From the NCBI GenBank assembly GCA_900128565.1, contig LT636009.1, forward strand, positions 1-23,187: a DNA stretch of 23,187 nt. Direction: 5' to 3'. This DNA is from Stramenopiles sp. TOSAG23-6 (taxonomy: Eukaryota; Sar). Under the pieces are notes generated by a model. That model did no database searches, was not told the origin of the DNA, and saw nothing but the letters and a program-made list of their open reading frames with translations. The position numbers and the translations under genes are program-made. Of the stretch, positions 1-8,412 are shown one piece after another. Within the stretch, counting starts at the first letter, position 1; each line of letters begins with the position of its first letter.

Positions 1-454
1 TACCAAGGAAAGAACCTGTACAACAAAACACTACAGCCACAGCTGACATGAATACCTTTGCAGTCCAGGTTAAATTTGCTTTTAAGTAGTCTTCTATCTC
101 GTCAATATCAATCATTCCGTCTCCATCTTTATCCCAAGTGTTTGCTAAGTTCTTGTGGAATTTGTCATCTGCATTGACGTTTCCACCTCCAAACTTGCCA
201 CGTTTCTTCTTGCGCATTCTACCGTGAAGCTCTTTGTGTTTTCGAACAGCTTCTTCATTCATGACAAGCATTCCATTTTCATCATATTCAACTTCTTCGC
301 CTTCTTCATCAGAGTCATGCATGAAATCGTGAAGCTCGGCCATTTCAATATTCATACCTGGCATCAATTCTTTAAGACTTCCCAAAAATGACTGTTTCCT
401 TTTTTGCGGCGACAATTCGGACCCTGAATCTGGTGAAATTTTTACTTCTGACAT
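1..454 (-). CDS. EF-hand, single-span membrane protein, partial (C-terminus beyond window)
   Basis: Reading in from an ATG at 454 on the minus strand gives 151 uninterrupted codons that run off the left edge, so only the N-terminal part is visible. The first ~90 residues are charged and probably disordered, with an acidic patch (HDSDEEGEEVEYDEN, ~46-60) and a basic cluster (RMRKKKRGK, ~79-87). A well-formed EF-hand loop follows, DKDGDGMIDIDE at ~108-119, with acidic or oxygen ligands at positions 1, 3, 5, 9 and 12, so calcium binding is likely. A hydrophobic segment, TAKVFMSAVAVVFCCTGSFL (~131-150), looks like a membrane span. I do not recognise the family. The arrangement, cytosolic EF-hand just before a membrane segment, suggests a calcium-regulated membrane protein. 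It lies downstream of and parallel to the cyclase gene, which may be meaningful or chance. Confidence 0.75.
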   Translation of the reverse strand, partial: MSEVKISPDSGSELSPQKRKQSFLGSLKELMPGMNIEMAELHDFMHDSDEEGEEVEYDENGMLVMNEEAVRKHKELHGRMRKKKRGKFGGGNVNADDKFHKNLANTWDKDGDGMIDIDEIEDYLKANLTWTAKVFMSAVAVVFCCTGSFLG

Positions 455-754
455 CACTGTACTTTATATAGAGAGAGGCTACGTATTTATGTTTCAAGTT
501 CAGACGCTTATGTAGTTTTTTTTTTAAAGAGATGTCCTTCTGTGAAACGGTTGTTTTTCATGAAACCGTCGAGTAGGAGACCTCGACCTCGACCTAACTT
601 GATACCTTTAGAGAATTAGAGAATCTTTTTTTGCACACACGATTGGAGATGCTCAACACCAGCGACATGCAAAATACAGGAAGTAAAAAAAAATGAGCAT
701 CTACTTCTATGGATAGTCATAATAGCTAAAACTATGAAAGTGAAAGTTATTTAT
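455..754. promoter_or_regulatory. Intergenic region: promoter of the EF-hand gene and 3' flank of the cyclase gene
   Basis: This holds 300 bp without a credible gene. Near 568-593 there is a CG-rich patch containing GTCGAG followed by two CTCGAC copies, which makes a small inverted arrangement in an otherwise AT-rich stretch. The same GTCGAG/CTCGAC words recur upstream of other genes in the window. A T-tract lies at 516-525. No TATA box, polyadenylation signal or RNA gene could be assigned with confidence. Confidence 0.35.
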
Positions 755-3223
755 TCAGAAATGCTTTGCTTTGAGAATATTTGCACCATCCCATTCTTTG
801 GGTGGTGGGGAGTTCATAAAAGTTCTGCATCGTTCTTGCAGAATAGTCGCGGCTCTATCCCCAGGTTTTAGAGAAAGAACATCGTCAAATCTTTGCACGG
901 CCTCTTTGAATCTGCGTTCAAAATAAAGCTTCATTGCGTCATCATGTGTCTCGCATATTAAAGTCTTCCTTTTTGGAGCTCGATTACGTGCTGAAAATAC
1001 GTCATACACTTTAACACCAACTGATTTGCCTTTTACTGTAACACAATCAATATTTCTCAATAAAAATGTATTTTTTACGGTTGGTTCATTAGAAGTTTGT
1101 TCACTACAAATTATGGTAGTTTTATAAAGTCCATTTAGCTCTCCAACACGAGAAGCGAGATTAACACCATCCCCTAATACTGAATATTTCATTCTTGCGT
1201 GTGCTCCAGTATTTCCTACAAACACGTTTGCAGTATTAATGCCGGCGTTCATATTGAAATCTGGGAATTGTGTTGTTGACATTTTTCGACATAATTCTGA
1301 ATTCATGAAGCGATACACACGAGAAGCTGCGTCAATACACCACCTCGCATGATTCTCTTTCAATGATGGTGCGTTCCAAATAGCCAAGACCATATCCCCA
1401 ATAAAATCAAGAAGAGTACCGTCACAGGCTCCAACAGACTCTGAAACTGCGTCAAAATAAAAAGAGAGAATGCTTAACAATTGTTGTGGGCCCTCTGTTT
1501 TGCAAAGGTGCTCAAATTCTGTGATGTGTGAAAAAAGGATAGAAACCTCTCTCATTTTGACGTATAAACTCGCGACTTCTCCACTGTTCAGCATATTCTG
1601 AACAATTTTTCGTGGGGCATATTTGACAAAGCCACATAAACCAACTTTCATCTTCAAATATGCTGCCTGACATTGTTTTACTTCATATACGGAAGACGGG
1701 GCAAGCTTTCGCTTGGTGAATGTAAGTTTTGATATTTGTGCCATTTCAAGACATAGTTCCTGGATTGGTTTCATAATGTGGTTTCCAAGGCGTGCCGATT
1801 CGGCATTGAAGGATATCATACCAAGAACGAGAAGGGCCACAATAAGCGATGTTTGATAAATTGATTCATAACTTTCTGCATCCCGGAGCCACTTTCTATC
1901 AAGAATCATACAAAATGATAATTTCTCGCATGATTGTTCTTCAAATTGCTCCGAAATAGTAAACTTTTCCACCTCATTGTTCCTCAACTTTTTTATTCTA
2001 TCCCATTTTGGTATCACTTCCAATGAATTCACCGTAGTCACGTATGTCACATTAAAATAGCGAAGGTAAAGAATGTTTCCCTCGCCAAAAGTTTTATTAC
2101 AATCGTCTTCGTAGCATGAATAGATTTCCGTGAACTTTCTAAGGGTTTGATCAACCAAGCTCGGAGATGTACAAGAGCGACCAAGGACTTGCTTTGCTGT
2201 TTTCACATCACTCATTTCGCTCAAGCATTCATAAGCAGACTTCCCACAATTATACTCATCAGCATTACTACACGGCTTAATAAGATTCTGACAATCAGTA
2301 TTTTCATGCAATTTCATATAAGAGGAATATTCATTTGGTATTAAAGAGTGACTCTCTTCGAGACCAAATGTGGCATCACAGGATTTATACTTCGAATTCT
2401 GCTCAAATAATGTAAGTAAGTTGCCTTTTAATATTTGTAAGCCGTCATAGTATGTCAGATCTTCAGGTGTATTATTTGTGAACGATTGTGAAAGAAGCAT
2501 TAGTAGTAACCCTACGATAACCTTTGCCGTGGTATACTCTGAAAGCCGGTCAATTACGTCATTTGCACTGATTTCGCCATTCTTGCATTCTTCGTCCTTT
2601 TCGCCTCCCCCGGTATTTTTTTTAGTTATTTTAACAAGTCTGGTCAATCTAGTTAGCCTCAATAGACGAATAACCCTTATAATTCTAGCTGCCCGTGTAC
2701 CAGCACGCGAAGCTCTACCAGTTCGTGCAGCAGCAAATGAGTTTCCCAGTATTCCCTCAACTACGAATGGGATATCACCAAGTAACGACAGGGCAGCGAC
2801 GATATCAAGCCAAAAATAGTAACCCCAAATGTATTTTGGCTTCCACATGGAGAAAATTGCACACTCTGCGAAGAAAATGAGCATCACTGAAAAAGTGAAC
2901 CAGCCAAACACGATGTCTCCTTCCGGTCCTGAGTGAAGTTGGTTTATATCAGAGCCATACAGTGCAAACAGAGTGAGTGCCATCATAAATGCCTCGCCTG
3001 TATTACTTGTAAGCAATCCAAGAATATTATATCGATTACAATATGGTGATTTTGTTTTACTTTCGTAACAGTCTGGGTATTCTTCTTTTACAAAAACTAC
3101 GTGTCCAAAATGATTATGCTTCTGTAAATATTCTGCATCTGCAACTTTTGCTTCTTCAAAGCTAATTAGTTTCTGGGGATAAACTCGGTTCATATTATTC
3201 ACACAAGAGAATTCATTTTGCAC
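755..3223 (-). CDS. Voltage-sensor-like / ectodomain / class III nucleotide cyclase fusion
   Basis: An 822-residue protein read from ATG at 3223 without introns. Residues ~78-200 form a voltage-sensor-like block of hydrophobic S1-S3 segments and an S4 helix with positive residues about every third position (RTGRASRAGTRAARIIRVIR onward, 167-198). A further membrane span lies at ~232-248. A cysteine-rich loop of ~200 residues follows, then a span at ~458-474 and a HAMP/linker-like region, then a cyclase domain at ~556-735 (FVKYAPRKIV lead-in, FIGD, VNLASR). Class III cyclases make cAMP or cGMP from ATP or GTP. The first metal-binding Asp of the family is His566 here (FSHITEF). The second metal Asp is present (D610). 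The base-selecting Lys position is Asp606 and its partner position is Ser681. Transition-state Asn688 and Arg692 are kept. Substrate and activity are therefore uncertain. No pore loop or selectivity filter was seen, so a membrane sensor is likelier than a channel. Confidence 0.85.
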   Translation of the reverse strand: MQNEFSCVNNMNRVYPQKLISFEEAKVADAEYLQKHNHFGHVVFVKEEYPDCYESKTKSPYCNRYNILGLLTSNTGEAFMMALTLFALYGSDINQLHSGPEGDIVFGWFTFSVMLIFFAECAIFSMWKPKYIWGYYFWLDIVAALSLLGDIPFVVEGILGNSFAAARTGRASRAGTRAARIIRVIRLLRLTRLTRLVKITKKNTGGGEKDEECKNGEISANDVIDRLSEYTTAKVIVGLLLMLLSQSFTNNTPEDLTYYDGLQILKGNLLTLFEQNSKYKSCDATFGLEESHSLIPNEYSSYMKLHENTDCQNLIKPCSNADEYNCGKSAYECLSEMSDVKTAKQVLGRSCTSPSLVDQTLRKFTEIYSCYEDDCNKTFGEGNILYLRYFNVTYVTTVNSLEVIPKWDRIKKLRNNEVEKFTISEQFEEQSCEKLSFCMILDRKWLRDAESYESIYQTSLIVALLVLGMISFNAESARLGNHIMKPIQELCLEMAQISKLTFTKRKLAPSSVYEVKQCQAAYLKMKVGLCGFVKYAPRKIVQNMLNSGEVASLYVKMREVSILFSHITEFEHLCKTEGPQQLLSILSFYFDAVSESVGACDGTLLDFIGDMVLAIWNAPSLKENHARWCIDAASRVYRFMNSELCRKMSTTQFPDFNMNAGINTANVFVGNTGAHARMKYSVLGDGVNLASRVGELNGLYKTTIICSEQTSNEPTVKNTFLLRNIDCVTVKGKSVGVKVYDVFSARNRAPKRKTLICETHDDAMKLYFERRFKEAVQRFDDVLSLKPGDRAATILQERCRTFMNSPPPKEWDGANILKAKHF

Positions 3224-3582
3224 ATTCTATATATATTCAATGCATTACTTGCGTCGAGTGAAATTTCTTATTGTATTACAAAGCTACTTATTATGGTATA
3301 TATATGCAAACAGTAGAGAGTTGTTCGATATATATATATCATAATTAATGTCCTATCTTTCTCCGATTTTTGATGCCTCGGATTTCGATTTGATATTTCG
3401 TTCGTTCGGTCGGACTCGGCATTCGATTTTCGACTCTCCTTTTGCTCCTACAACTGACAAACACAATATCAAAATAATCTCATTAGTATAGGCATCTGTA
3501 TAATTTTCTAATTTCTCTTGGGCATTGAACCGAATATTTCCCACCATACCTTTATATCAAGGTGGACATACTACTATAGATA
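3224..3582. promoter_or_regulatory. Divergent intergenic region between the cyclase and the disordered-protein gene
   Basis: A 359-bp spacer between two start codons on opposite strands, so it probably holds two promoters. It contains TA-rich runs (TATATATA at about 3230, 3300 and 3335), a GTCGAG word at ~3252, and a CG-dotted patch at 3360-3440 with TCCGA/TCGGA inverted words. A 64-codon minus-strand open frame at 3353-3547 looks like chance. No RNA gene is evident. Confidence 0.35.
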
Positions 3583-4484
3583 ATGAACAATAGTTTTGAG
3601 GATATTTGCCCTAATATCTTCAGCTTTAGCAACCATGCCTTAGCTCATATGTCACCGTCAAAGACTGAAGCCCTTGCATTCCCGTTTCTCGAGTCACCGA
3701 TTCTAAACGACGAAAATGCACAATCATCTTTTCCTTCCGAATACAACATGGAAATTATGATGGATCTTTCAAACAGTAATCCCTTTGGGGGTTCAGAAAT
3801 AAGTGGAAATTGTGATAATAGTTTAAGCAGTCGTAATTTTGCACACTATCACCGAAACGTATTCCCTAGTGATACAGATACTAAAAACTGTAAAAAGTCC
3901 CAAAATAGCTCTGTAAGTAATAGGGAAATAGAATCCATACAAAATAATCAAAATTGCCATAATATATTCCAAAATAACCTCCAGCAAAGCACACTCCCAA
4001 AGTACGACGGATTAAATCCCAAAAAAAACATCAAAAACAGCCTACTACAAAACGAAATTCTAAGAGATCAAATATTTCACTACCACGAATAAAACGACAC
4101 AGTTTAAGTTCACAAAAAATTAAACTTGACGGGTTGGATAGTCCATCGCAGTTCGCGAAACGAATTCGAAGTGTTAATAATATGCTTAAAACAAAACTAA
4201 AACAGAACGTTTCTAATAATTACACACATAATAATAAAGTAAAGGCGCAGCATTTGGTCAATTCGAAAATGAAGCAAATTCAAACTTCGCCCCTGAACCC
4301 TAATCCCAGAGAGATAGTGAGAACCCCCACGTATTTTCCATTCCGTAACAATAATTATAATTTTGTACCTAATAGATCCACCGTGCGATCTCTTCAAACA
4401 ACAATGGCAAACACAGAAACACAACAAAGAAATGAAAAAGAAATTTCGAAACCTAATTATGAAAATTTCGATTTTTCTTTTTAA
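3583..4484 (+). CDS. Disordered Asn/Ser-rich protein, reading frame changes at an A8 run
   Basis: The frame starting at ATG 3583 encodes 169 residues (MNNSFEDICPNIFSFSNHAL...) and stops at 4092. A second frame, one base behind, is open from 3978 to a stop at 4482-4484. Its sequence looks genuinely coding (basic, Ser-rich, ...RSNISLPRIKRHSLSSQKIK...) and no good ATG opens it. The simplest reading is one protein of ~300 residues that changes frame by -1 near the eight A's at 4021-4028. There the zero frame reads C CCA AAA AAA AC, which includes a classic slippery heptamer A AAA AAC at 4023-4029. Alternatives are an assembly error in the homopolymer, a broken gene, or an unseen intron. Nothing resembles a known domain. 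Low complexity and basic SP/TP sites suggest a regulatory or nuclear protein, but this is only a guess. Confidence 0.55.
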
Positions 4485-4728
4485 AATGTAGACAATATCT
4501 AAATGATACAATAAATAAATAATCATCATACTTCATACAAGATATGCTTTGTTGTAGTTATATTTGGTTTTAATCTAAAATACTTGATATGATTTTAATA
4601 ATAATCAATCCATGTTTGATACTAAAAAAACTATTAACATCCATCAACAATGTCAAAAGGTTCAGTTTTTGTATAAAATCAAGTTTGATATCAAAAATAT
4701 TTTTTTTACAAGTTTACATACATTTTTT

Positions 4729-4750
4729 ATAGTATAGTATAGTATAGTAT
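4729..4750. repeat. (TATAG)n microsatellite
   Basis: Four or more tandem copies of the 5-mer TATAG lie in the 3' intergenic space. This is a short simple repeat with no sign of function. Confidence 0.8.
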
Positions 4751-4784
4751 CAGTTCTCTGTGTACACCACCCTAACCTAAATCC

Positions 4785-4800
4785 GTACCAAATTTTGTAC
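4785..4800 (+). repeat. Intergenic copy of the palindromic module
   Basis: GTACCAAATTTTGTAC differs at two positions from the intronic core GTACGAAATTTCGTAC. It lies between the 3' ends of two convergent genes rather than in an intron. The CTAA that follows other copies is not kept here (CATAAGG follows), although CCCTAACCTAA lies just upstream. It could be a decayed element copy. Confidence 0.55.
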
Positions 4801-4852
4801 CATAAGGTAAAAAACCTTGTTCAATTACTTAACTTAAATAAAAATATAACTT

Positions 4853-5704
4853 TTAGATTTCATTGTAGTCTATTTGAGATATTTGAGAACCATAATCTCC
4901 TTGCATTGAATCAATTTCATCCTGAGTGAGATCTCCTGGTAAGCCTTCATCTCTAGACACTGTGTATCCATTATTGTTACATTTCCTCATTACTAAAGTA
5001 TACGTGTAAATCACCCCATCTTGCACAAGAGAAGGAAACTCCAACCAAAAATCACGATTTGGTATTGCCTCGGCACTAAAGGGGGATATTCCAAAATAAT
5101 AATAGTTGCCACAGACACCAACAACTAAATAAACACAAATTGTAACTAAAACTGTCAGGAGGAATATTGAAAATATTCCCATTCCTTCTTTTTCAGTGGC
5201 GCAAGCGGCAGAAGTACGAATTTTCATTGTATAGCTTGGGCATGGATCATTGGTCTTGTATGTGTTGCCAGTGTTTGGTACAGCTGCAGACTCATCACAG
5301 ATGAAATTTATTGTGAGAGCAGTCGGACTTTCAGCACACGGAGCTCCATTTTGTACCTCTGCTGTTATGCCAGTTTCACCACCAATATCACGAACACGCC
5401 ATTGAAGATCCTTCCATTCTCCGAGTACCTGAACGCACTGACCTGGCGGAGCATCTGCTAGTGCAAATCCACTTGATGGTGATGGTGAATCTGCGTCAGG
5501 ACAAGATACATCTCCACAAACTTTTAACCTGTACGAAAAGTCATCTCCAACGCTACCAGCAAGGTGAATTATATGATCAGATATCGGGGTTAAGTCATAA
5601 AACTTTCCATCAACCTCTGCGGAACATGGAGATAGTGATGATCCCAGGTGACTCGTTTCGCCAGTTACAAAAGTGAAAATGCATAGGGCGATGAAAAGAC
5701 GCAT
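4853..5704 (-). CDS. MRH-domain membrane protein, M6P-receptor / Atg27-like
   Basis: A 283-residue type I membrane protein. A signal peptide (residues 1-15, MRLFIALCIFTFVTG) is followed by a lumenal MRH-like domain (~25-170) with the usual FYDLTPIS start, VCGDVSC, FICDES and a final CPSYTMKIRTSAAC strand pair. A membrane span lies at ~176-198. The cytosolic tail contains NRDFWLEFPSLVQDG, a motif typical of M6P-receptor/Atg27-related tails, and ends in Tyr- and acid-rich sequence suited to adaptor binding. Family members cycle between Golgi, endosome and vacuole or lysosome, carrying hydrolases or serving autophagy. The Tyr of the lectin site is present in the last motif. The Glu usually just before it is not obvious (KTNDP), so mannose-6-phosphate binding is uncertain. 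It shares a 236-bp spacer with the divergent RING gene. Confidence 0.85.
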   Translation of the reverse strand: MRLFIALCIFTFVTGETSHLGSSLSPCSAEVDGKFYDLTPISDHIIHLAGSVGDDFSYRLKVCGDVSCPDADSPSPSSGFALADAPPGQCVQVLGEWKDLQWRVRDIGGETGITAEVQNGAPCAESPTALTINFICDESAAVPNTGNTYKTNDPCPSYTMKIRTSAACATEKEGMGIFSIFLLTVLVTICVYLVVGVCGNYYYFGISPFSAEAIPNRDFWLEFPSLVQDGVIYTYTLVMRKCNNNGYTVSRDEGLPGDLTQDEIDSMQGDYGSQISQIDYNEI

Positions 5705-5940
5705 TTGAAATATTCCACACAGAATAATTCGAAGAGGATCTGATAAATATTATAGATCGAATCTTTGTTTTCCTTCGATCAGTCGATGTCAAATCAAATT
5801 GATGGCGATGGCTGTCATATTTTTTATACAATTCATTCAGAATTTCAGATCAGACATGAGAAGAAGAGAAACTATTCAGAATTATTGTTTTCTCATGTAC
5901 ATTCAAATATAGAAAAGTAATCCTGCAATACATCATAGCT
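5705..5940. promoter_or_regulatory. Bidirectional promoter region, M6PR-like / RING gene
   Basis: 236 bp separate two divergent ATG codons, so both promoters must lie here unless they reach into the coding regions. TTCGATCAGTCGATGTC at ~5777-5793 is a small repeated TCGAT cluster. Direct promoter elements could not be identified further. Confidence 0.4.
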
Positions 5941-7342
5941 ATGAAATCCGACTGTGTTTCAGATAGTGAAACTATGTGGAATAGTTTTGACGAGTTCGAC
6001 TGTGTTGGAGCTTGTTTTTCAACTGAAATGTATGAAAATAAGCTTCGCGAAGAAGGAGAACGAGCGGCTGCTATAGACGCACAAAAAGCCCCAGAATGTT
6101 CAATATGCTTTGATGTACCAAAAGAAAAATGGGGATCTCTAGATTCGTGTGCGCATGATTTTTGTTATGACTGTATTATTCTCTGGTCAGAACGCCAAAA
6201 CACTTGTCCCATATGTAAACTGAAATTTCATTTCATTAGAAAAACAGATAATCCACCAAGTCAGTCAAAAAAGCAGAACCCAAAGATTTACAAAAGGAGC
6301 ATTCAGACTAAAAGTACAGCAATTACAAGGACTCCTTTACGCGATAATAATAATTGTTCCACTCGAGTCAAAAATAAAAATCAGCACAATTCACCATCAT
6401 ATAACTTCAGTAGGAGGAGGGAACGTTTTCATCATGAATTTGATTTTTTTATAACAAAATCCTCCTAGAAAGTTTCGTATCTAATAAATTTCGAACTTGG
6501 CATATTTTTTTATAACACATTCAAGCGATCCACGGCAATTGTCTCCTCTCCTTGCGGACGCTTTACATCGGTCAAGGAATCGCTCTCGTAATATTGCATC
6601 TTATATGTATCAAACACTCCATTCTGAAACTGTAGGTCGTCAGCGCACTACTAGGCGACATACCAGGGGACAAGCATTAGTTTCATCAGTAGGACTCCAA
6701 AATCATTCACAATTTGTATATACTTCAAATACCGTTAGAAATAATAATGAAAGTCATAGGAATAGAAATTCATCCATTTCAAATACCATCAGAAATAATA
6801 ATGAAAGTCATAGGAATAGAAATTCATCCATTTCAAATACAAGTCAAACAAATGAAATAGTAACTAATATAAACGGTGTCGGTATATCTGAAGAAGTTGC
6901 GCTACAGAGAGCTTTGGCAGCTAGTTTAAGTACAGCTTCAAATCAACATTTCACAAATGTAACAAACAAAGAAATTATAGATGTAATGAGTCCTGATTTA
7001 GTGCGTTGCAATAGTAACACTAACCCTAATCAAACAAATCGAAATTGTTTTGGTAGGAATTTTGATACAGATTCAATTTCGAAACAACAAAAACATTCTT
7101 CAGAATGTGCTAATGATACAAGAGGGAAATGGTTACGTAATCCACGTTCTAACCTTAACCCTAATTCTGTACCAAATCCATTACCTGATATTGACAGATC
7201 TTGTCAAAAAAATAGGGTAGGGTTGTCAAGTTCTGACTCCGATAGCACCGTCATCTCTTTTAGTAGTAGTAGTGCTTTAAGTAATGATGAAAATGATGCA
7301 GACTTAATGACAAGATTAGCCCGGAAATCGTTGAAGAAGTAG
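5941..7342 (+). CDS. RING-finger / ubiquitin-interacting-motif protein (two exons)
   Basis: Inferred exons are 5941-6420 and 6521-7342, giving ~433 residues. Exon 1 carries a complete C3HC4 RING: C53, C56, C70, H72, C75, C78, C89 and C92, in the style CSICFDVPKEKWGSLDSCAH, so E3 ubiquitin-ligase activity is expected. Exon 2 has a Ser/Arg/Asn-rich stretch, two perfectly framed 18-residue repeats, and EEVALQRALAASLS (~284-297), which fits a ubiquitin-interacting motif (acidic start, ALxxS core). The rest looks disordered. The two open frames are out of register, and the DNA between them resembles the introns of three other genes here. Excising 6421-6520 restores one frame. No AG acceptor near the element's end does so with a nearby GT; the only AG in phase lies far downstream, at 6634-6635. 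It may modify ubiquitinated targets; the specific pathway is unknown. Confidence 0.75.
6421..6520 (+). other. Intron of the palindrome family in the RING gene (boundaries inferred)
   Basis: This 100-nt segment begins GAACGTTTTCATCATGAATTT, matching the start of the LRR-gene intron (GTACGTTTTCATCATGAATTT) except at base 2 and at the final bases of the shared block. It contains a degenerate module (AAAGTTTCGTATCTAAT, 6469-6484) and ends in ACACAT. Excision joins AGG to TCA in frame. CGTT (+4 to +7) can pair over three bases with AACA just before the terminal CAT. The alternative GT6410/AG6635 would be canonical but would delete 37 further codons. Confidence 0.55.
6725..6840 (+). repeat. 54-bp in-frame tandem duplication
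   Basis: Two nearly identical 54-bp units start at 6725 and 6779, and a partial third starts at 6833. They encode SNT(V/I)RNNNESHRNRNSSI twice. High nucleotide identity points to a recent duplication inside a disordered part of the RING protein. Confidence 0.9.
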
Positions 7343-7466
7343 TACAAATGTAGTACAAATGTCTCTAGCTCTACATGATTAATTTCAAAAGTTATTCATT
7401 TTTTGTACCACAAAAAATAAAGAAATTACACAATTTTCATCATCTATATTTATTTAATGTTAAATT

Positions 7467-8048
7467 TTAATCACCCTTTGGAGGAACCCATGAGGATAGT
7501 GTGTCCTTCATTGAGATCTGTTTTTCTGCTAAATGTTTGTTATAGTCACCACGTGCAACATTCTTACTAGTATTTGTTGCACCGGAGTCATCGACAGCCA
7601 TAGGATCATTACCGGAATTTACATCAGATTCTGGTTTCTTATATAGGCTATTAGAAGGTAGATGCTTGACACGCATAGAATGACGAGGTTTCATTTGCTG
7701 TTTCGGGTCAGGTAAAGGTATAAACATCAATTGGTCACCACTATTTTTAGGAATTGCTATGGGTAAAGGTTGGCGATTCAAGTTCCATGCAGCTTCTTTC
7801 ATACGTTGAACACTGGGAAGCCGTTTATATCTATGCAAAGTACCAGTCTTTATGGCTCTTGAAATATCTGTGGAATCAATCTGGTCTTTTCCGGCATGAA
7901 CGCAAAATTTGGAGGCTGTCTTAATCACAGAGTGAGACTCGCGGTGCATAAACTCAAGTAATTGATTCATAACACGGGGTTCATAGGCTGTTACACCCAT
8001 GGAACTTAAAACCTGCTTTACTTGAGTGCATTCTTTCGGTGCTGGCAT
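7467..8048 (-). CDS. TAF9: TFIID/SAGA subunit TAF9
   Basis: A 193-residue protein. The first ~75 residues are a TAF9-type histone fold, with the diagnostic stretch SSMGVTAYEPRVMNQLLEFM, then the HAGKDQIDSTDISRAI helix/loop and later LNRQPLPIAIPKNSG. TAF9 pairs with TAF6 inside TFIID and SAGA-type coactivator complexes and works in the nucleus on promoter recognition. The C-terminal ~90 residues are basic then acidic and not conserved enough to name. The length is close to that of compact TAF9 orthologues. The start is the first ATG of the frame, immediately before the histone fold. It converges on the RING gene with 124 bp between stops and diverges from the FAM184-like gene. Confidence 0.9.
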   Translation of the reverse strand: MPAPKECTQVKQVLSSMGVTAYEPRVMNQLLEFMHRESHSVIKTASKFCVHAGKDQIDSTDISRAIKTGTLHRYKRLPSVQRMKEAAWNLNRQPLPIAIPKNSGDQLMFIPLPDPKQQMKPRHSMRVKHLPSNSLYKKPESDVNSGNDPMAVDDSGATNTSKNVARGDYNKHLAEKQISMKDTLSSWVPPKGD

Positions 8049-8412
8049 ACTATTTTGATATTAGATGTACTTTGCGATGGTAACACAAATTGGGCAGCTT
8101 TTCTGATACAAATGTGCGCAGTACAATAATTCTTTGTTTAGGGACAAAAAATAACAACTCGTTATAAATCGAAATATTTTGTGATGGATGTCGTCGTCGA
8201 GACTCGAGAGTCGAGACTGAGTCAAGTCGCGATATCAAAACACGAAATCCAAAAGAAACAAACAACCGTTAGCTAATCAAAAAAACGGACAAAAAAAACA
8301 AAAGAAAAGAAAAGGAAGCCTACAATAGACAATACTACTCGTATATCTTAATAAAAAAAATCAAAAGAAGGTTAATTTGATTATTTTTTTTTGAGTAACG
8401 TGTCTCAATAAC
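8049..8412. promoter_or_regulatory. Bidirectional promoter region, TAF9 / FAM184-like
   Basis: This 364-bp spacer between divergent ATGs contains two copies of GTCGAGAC (8196-8203 and 8210-8217, 14 bp apart) around GACTCGAGAGTC, whose GACT/AGTC arms can pair. A purine-rich A/G run lies at 8275-8320 and an A7 run at ~8353. The 8-mer pair is the clearest candidate regulatory element. No RNA gene was recognised. Confidence 0.45.

Larger units (their letters stand above)
4485..4852. other. Convergent intergenic region with microsatellite and solo palindrome
   Basis: This 368-bp spacer lies between two 3' ends. It holds an AATAAATAAATAAT run at ~4509-4523 (possible polyadenylation signal of the plus-strand gene), a (TATAG)n microsatellite at ~4729-4750, and an intergenic copy of the palindromic module at 4785-4800. 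No open frame or structural RNA was recognised. Confidence 0.5.

Noticed and set aside
3353-3547. 64-codon minus-strand open frame in the divergent spacer
   Set aside because: It lies in the promoter region of two genes, has no recognisable features, and its length is not unusual by chance.
4023-4029. Calling the slippery heptamer a proven programmed frameshift
   Set aside because: No conserved downstream structure could be shown, and an A8 run is also a common sequencing error site, so it is kept only as a possibility.
7396-7426. TTTTTTGTACCACAAAAAA as a terminator hairpin or another module copy
   Set aside because: Only GTACC is shared with the module, and the T/A arms are expected in AT-rich DNA. 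Rho-independent terminators do not apply to a eukaryotic gene.
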